NCBI GenBank assembly: GCA_038745585.1
Contig: JBCDLH010000003.1
Span: 248,001 to 312,000, forward strand
Source of the DNA: HLUCCA09 sp038745585
GTDB taxonomy: Bacteria; Pseudomonadota; Alphaproteobacteria; Rhodobacterales; Rhodobacteraceae
Reading direction: 5' to 3'
DNA: 64,000 bases
Part shown: positions 60,577 to 64,000 of the stretch, one piece after another
Position numbering within the stretch: the first letter of the stretch is position 1
Layout of the letters: every line of letters begins with the position of its first letter
The notes under the pieces: generated by a model
Databases searched by the model: none
What the model saw: the letters and a program-made list of their open reading frames with translations, nothing else
What the model was told of the DNA's origin: nothing
Program-made: the position numbers and the translations under genes

Positions 60577-60686
60577 TTTGCGCTTCGCGCACGTGGTGTT
60601 TGTGCCTCGCGCACGGGGCATTTGCGCCCTGCGCACAGGAAATTTGCGCACCGCGCACGGGGCATTTGCGCACCGCGCACGGGGCG
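60577..60686 (+). repeat. 22-bp tandem repeat directly after ndk stop
   Basis: Five units with TTTGCGC/TTTGTGC starts at 60577, 60599, 60621, 60643 and 60665, unit pattern TTTGCGCACCGCGCACGGGG. Units contain GCGC-type inverted stems. The first unit begins at the base after the ndk stop codon. Confidence 0.92.
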
Positions 60687-60793
60687 GCGGGCACTGCGCA
60701 GACCTGCGCATCCGGCGCCCGACAGGGGGCCTCCCGCACAAATCTACGCATCGTTGGTGGGAGAATGGGGTCGCGGCGCCTACCTTCCCCGCC

Positions 60794-62362
60794 ATGACAC
60801 CCGCCGTATCTGATCCGCATGCACGCGCGGCCCCCGACGAGACGTTGGCTCTGGGCCCGCTGCTTTACGCCTATGGCTATGACGCCGCACGGGAGCGCCA
60901 TGCCCTCAGTGTGCTCCTGGCCGTGCCGGAGGGCGCGTCCGCGCCGCACTTGGAGGCGGAGGGCACCGGGATTGACGCGACCGAGGTCGACCGGATCCAG
61001 GGCCTAACCTTCCTACGCTATGATTTCGAGCTGCCACGCGCGGGAGGCCGCTACAGCGTCGACGGGTGCACGCGCCGGATCGCGCTCGGCGGGCCGGAAG
61101 ACGACCTGCGCGTGGCTTACGTCTCATGCAACGGCAAGGAGGAGGGCGATTTCGACCGACCGCCCGCAGAACGCGACGCGATGTGGGCGAGGCTCCATGC
61201 CGACCATAAGGCAGCCCCGTTCTCTCTGCTCATCATGGGCGGCGATCAGATATACGCCGATGCGGCTTTGTCAGCGCATCCGGACGTGGCGCGCTGGAAC
61301 GAGACCGCGCCCAAGCGGATGCCCGCCTTACCCGCAAGCGCCGAGGCCGAAGAGGCCGTGACGGCGGTCTTTCTCGATCGGTGGAGCCGGTCCGTCCGCT
61401 CCGCGCCGGTGGCCGCGCTCCAAGCCGAGGTGCCGGCTATCGCGATGTGGGACGATCACGACATTTTCGACGGCTACGGCTCCCATCCCGCCGAAGTCCA
61501 GGACAGCCCCATCGGCCAGATGATGTACCGCGTCGCGCGGCGGATTTTCCGGCTCTTCCAGGCGGGCGGGCGCGACCCGGCGCATGCGGGAACGCTGACG
61601 CGCGCCCTGGCGCAGCCCGGCTTTCATGTGCTCGCGCCGGATCTTCGCAGTGAGCGCCGCCCGGACCGCTTGATGGGCGAGGCCGGCTGGCAGGCGACGG
61701 AGGCGGCGTTTGCGGCACTGCCGGCGCGTGAGCGCGTCTTCCTCGTCTCGACGGTGCCGGCGCTCGGTCCGCGGCTCAGCCTCGTCGAAGCCGTGCACCG
61801 TCTCATTCCGGGCGCGCAGCGCTATGAGGACGACCTTCGCGACCAATGGCAGAGCCGCGCCCACCGCGCCGAGTGGCGTCGCTTCCTCCAGCTCGCCGCC
61901 GACCATGCGGACGGGTGCGGGCCGGTGACCTTTCTGTCGGGAGAGATCCACCTGGCGGGGCGCGGGGAAATGCGGACGCCCGCGGGAACGCTGCTCCACC
62001 AGCTGACAGCGTCGGGTGTTTCGCACCCGCCACCGCCTGCGCTCTTTGCCCGGGCACTCGGCGCGCTCGGCGCGTTGGGCGAGGCGCCGCTCCAGGGCTA
62101 TCCGATCTCACTCTATCCGCTGCCGGGCGGGCGGCGCCGCTATGTGGCCGAGCGCAACGTCCTTTTGCTCGAACGTCAAAACGGCGTCTGGCGCGCGGCG
62201 TGGGATCTGGAAGTGTCGGGGCGCACGGACTGGCTTTTGCTGTCCGGGTCGGACAGAGACACAGACAGCGGCTCGGGCGCGGGCGATGCAAGGCGCCGCC
62301 CAGACCGCATCGCATCGCCGCAGGATACCCCCCACGCCGCAGAGCGGACCGCCGCGCCTTAA
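60794..62362 (+). CDS. PhoD-like metallophosphatase family protein
   Basis: A 522-residue protein with a calcineurin/PhoD-type core: LLIMGGDQIYAD, AIAMWDDHDIFDGYGSHPAE, VTFLSGEIHLAGRG and RGRRRYVAERNVLLLERQ-like end. No signal peptide is seen, unlike true PhoD, so it is probably cytosolic. The substrate is unknown. The start is ATG 60794 of MTPAVSDPHARAAPDE. Confidence 0.88.
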   Translation: MTPAVSDPHARAAPDETLALGPLLYAYGYDAARERHALSVLLAVPEGASAPHLEAEGTGIDATEVDRIQGLTFLRYDFELPRAGGRYSVDGCTRRIALGGPEDDLRVAYVSCNGKEEGDFDRPPAERDAMWARLHADHKAAPFSLLIMGGDQIYADAALSAHPDVARWNETAPKRMPALPASAEAEEAVTAVFLDRWSRSVRSAPVAALQAEVPAIAMWDDHDIFDGYGSHPAEVQDSPIGQMMYRVARRIFRLFQAGGRDPAHAGTLTRALAQPGFHVLAPDLRSERRPDRLMGEAGWQATEAAFAALPARERVFLVSTVPALGPRLSLVEAVHRLIPGAQRYEDDLRDQWQSRAHRAEWRRFLQLAADHADGCGPVTFLSGEIHLAGRGEMRTPAGTLLHQLTASGVSHPPPPALFARALGALGALGEAPLQGYPISLYPLPGGRRRYVAERNVLLLERQNGVWRAAWDLEVSGRTDWLLLSGSDRDTDSGSGAGDARRRPDRIASPQDTPHAAERTAAP

Positions 62363-62442
62363 GCCGTCCTTCATTCCTTCCTGCAATCGTAACGCGCAGG
62401 CCGCGTGCGCCGTCGAAAGGGGTGGGGTCGGAAGGGATCGGG

Positions 62443-63492
62443 ATGCTGAGAAAGCGTGTCGTTATCGTCGACGATTCGGCCACGATGCGGGCCATGATCC
62501 GGGAGGTCCTCGGGACCGACGGCCGCTTTGACGTGGCAGGCGAGGCGGCGGACCCGTTCGAGGCGCGCGAGGTCATCAAACAGACCAATCCGGACGTTAT
62601 CACGCTCGACGTCGAGATGCCGCGGATGGACGGGATCACCTTTCTCGAAAAGATCATGCGGCTGCGCCCGATGCCCGTCGTCATGTTCTCGACCGAGACC
62701 CATCGCGGCAGTAAGGCAGCCATCGAGGCGCTTTCGATCGGCGCCGTTGACTGCCTCGGCAAGCCCAACAACGCTGACCCGGCGGCGATGCGCGCGCTGG
62801 CAGACCGCGTCCATGTCGCGGCCTGCGCGTCGGTCGCCGCGGCGCGCGCGCGGCCTAACGCGCCAGCCGCCGGCAGCCATGACTGGGACGGTCGGATCGT
62901 CCTTGTCGGCGCGTCGACCGGCGGCGTCGATGCGTTGGAGCGGGTGCTGGGCGGGCTCCCGGCCGACGCCCCGCCGATCCTGATCACCCAGCACATGCCC
63001 GCGAGCTTTTTGGAGAGTTTCGCAGAGCGCCTGCGGTCGCTCGTGGCACCGCGTGTTGCCCTTGCGCATTCTGGCGCTCCGATCCGACAGGGCGAGGTCT
63101 ACCTTGCGCCGGGCGGGGCCGCGCACCTCGTCCTTGAAGGTCGAAAAGGCTTGATGCGTTGCGGGCTGCAGGGCGGCGATAAGGTGAGCGGGCACCGGCC
63201 TTCGGTCGACGTGCTCTTTCACTCGGCGACCTGGGCTGCCGAGCAAGCGGTCGCTGTGATCCTGACGGGCATGGGCCGGGACGGGGCGGAGGGGATGCGG
63301 GCGCTCCGCGCCGCCGGCGCGCACACGATTGGGCAGGATGAGGCGAGTTGCGTGGTCTACGGCATGCCGCGGGTTGCAGCCGAGCTTGGTGCGGTCGCCG
63401 AGACCTTGCCGGTCGACGCTGTGTCCGGCGCCATCCTGCGGGCCACGTCCCGGCGTGCCGGCGCCGCCCGCCGCTCGGGGGCCGCTACGTGA
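62443..63492 (+). CDS. cheB: Chemotaxis protein-glutamate methylesterase CheB
   Basis: A 349-residue response regulator-methylesterase. The receiver has D10/D11 and phosphorylatable D56 (TLDVEMPRMDG). The esterase triad is S158 (GASTGG), H184 (TQHMP) and D280 (GMGRDGAEG). It resets chemoreceptor methylation after CheA phosphorylation. It overlaps cheD by 4 nt (GTGA). No cheA, cheR or receptor gene is in the window, so a larger cluster may lie beyond the right edge. Confidence 0.96.
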   Translation: MLRKRVVIVDDSATMRAMIREVLGTDGRFDVAGEAADPFEAREVIKQTNPDVITLDVEMPRMDGITFLEKIMRLRPMPVVMFSTETHRGSKAAIEALSIGAVDCLGKPNNADPAAMRALADRVHVAACASVAAARARPNAPAAGSHDWDGRIVLVGASTGGVDALERVLGGLPADAPPILITQHMPASFLESFAERLRSLVAPRVALAHSGAPIRQGEVYLAPGGAAHLVLEGRKGLMRCGLQGGDKVSGHRPSVDVLFHSATWAAEQAVAVILTGMGRDGAEGMRALRAAGAHTIGQDEASCVVYGMPRVAAELGAVAETLPVDAVSGAILRATSRRAGAARRSGAAT

Positions 63493-64000
63493 GCCAGGCC
63501 GCCTCGGTTGACACCCCCATCATCGTCGCACAGGGCGAATACCACGTCGCTTCGGGCCCCGGCGTCGTGTTGACCACGATCCTTGGGTCCTGCGTTGCGG
63601 CCTGTCTCTGGGATGAGGCGACCGGGATCGGAGGGATGAATCACATCGTGCTGCCCGATGCGCCGGATCACGACATGATGCGCGCCTCGGTCGGCGTGAA
63701 CGCGATGGAGCTCTTGATCAACGGGATCATCCGCGAAGGCGGGGAGCGGAGCAGGCTCCGGGCCAAGCTTTTTGGCGGAGCGCGCATGATCGCGGGACTG
63801 AGCAATGTCGGCGCGCGCAATGGTGCATTTGCGCAGGATTTTCTTGAGGCGGAGGGCATTCCTTGCGTATCGGCCAGCTTGGGCGGCGTATGCGGGCGGC
63901 GCGTTCAGTTTTGGCCGGCTACGGGGCGGGCGCGCCAAAAGCTCTTGCAAGACGCAATGCCCGACGAGGCCGCCGCGCTACAGGCGCCCCCGCCCGCGCC
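63489..64000 (+). CDS. cheD: Chemoreceptor glutamine deamidase CheD (partial, runs off window)
   Basis: GTG 63489 overlaps the cheB stop as GTGA. About 170 residues are visible. The CheD active site is clear: T29/T30, C35 in TTILGSCVAACLWD and H52 in GGMNHIVLP, with C-H spacing of 17 as in the family, then KLFGGARMIAG. CheD deamidates receptor glutamines to glutamates. The frame is open to the last base, so the C-terminus is missing. Confidence 0.95.
   Translation, partial: MSQAASVDTPIIVAQGEYHVASGPGVVLTTILGSCVAACLWDEATGIGGMNHIVLPDAPDHDMMRASVGVNAMELLINGIIREGGERSRLRAKLFGGARMIAGLSNVGARNGAFAQDFLEAEGIPCVSASLGGVCGRRVQFWPATGRARQKLLQDAMPDEAAALQAPPPA

Noticed and set aside
60577..60686. CRISPR-like appearance of the 22-bp array
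   Set aside because: Direct head-to-tail repeats without spacers.
59866..60795. 300-residue N-terminal extension of the YheS-like ABC-F
   Set aside because: It covers ndk in antisense and is low complexity; the family begins at MLRIEDIAYS.

Overview
The window is GC-rich DNA from an alphaproteobacterium, most likely order Rhodobacterales (Rhodobacter/Roseobacter group). The evidence is a GcrA cell-cycle regulator, mesaconyl-CoA hydratase and an Mcl2-type malyl-CoA thioesterase, a UbiK/lgt/MidA/PgeF block, the dgt-argS-SPOR-nagZ-scpA-scpB block, the YceD-rpmF-plsX-fabH-ihfA-MerR block, DUF1194, and a LexA box of the alphaproteobacterial GAAC-N7-GAAC type. No phage, plasmid, insertion sequence, CRISPR array or rRNA was seen. 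It is core chromosome with one tRNA, tRNA-Pro(GGG).

Layout. 1-5 kb: rimO and gcrA (minus), an ABC-2 permease with a repetitive N-terminus, and argD without argF behind it. 5-10 kb: a YbjN protein, a GT-A-like protein, ubiK, then the tight run lgt-MidA-pgeF. 10-14 kb: a small basic protein, a Hint-domain protein, and proC-csaA-hydroxyacid dehydrogenase with overlapping ends. 14-20 kb (minus): succinate dehydrogenase as sdhC-sdhD-sdhA, then two exported proteins and a glycosyltransferase, then sdhB and a small membrane protein. 20-24 kb: DUF1194, then the ethylmalonyl-CoA pathway genes mch and mcl2 flanking DUF1737 and NnrU. 24-29.5 kb: a TauE/SafE exporter, mdh, divergent metF/metR and a suhB-type phosphatase. 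30-33 kb: a lipoprotein, an aldo/keto reductase, minisatellites, a LexA-box-controlled ImuA-like gene and YceI. 33-46 kb: an MFS transporter, metG, a hybrid histidine kinase, dgt, argS, SPOR, nagZ, scpA, scpB and an oxidoreductase. 46-53 kb (minus): dcd, tRNA-Pro, MerR, ihfA, fabH, plsX, rpmF and YceD. 53-60 kb: bamE, msrB, an OlsB-like acyltransferase, two ABC-F ATPases and an aspartic protease. 60-64 kb: ndk, a PhoD-like phosphatase, cheB, and cheD, which runs off the window end.

The most interesting signals lie outside the genes. (1) A structured intergenic repeat of about 200 nt occurs three times (26.4, 29.6 and 46.5 kb). Every copy sits between two convergent genes, and in two copies the nested inverted repeats could fold the element into one long hairpin. 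(2) The OlsB-like gene at 54.1 kb has no ATG, GTG or TTG where homology requires a start, but has a well-placed Shine-Dalgarno sequence before an ATC codon. (3) An orphan ImuA-like SOS gene carries a perfect LexA box just downstream of a 25-bp minisatellite. (4) About a dozen tandem-repeat arrays, with units of 12, 14, 15, 16, 22, 25, 33, 48 and 58 bp, fill intergenic spaces and some protein termini. (5) A consensus IHF site lies just upstream of ihfA, and a consensus CtrA-type site lies between convergent genes.
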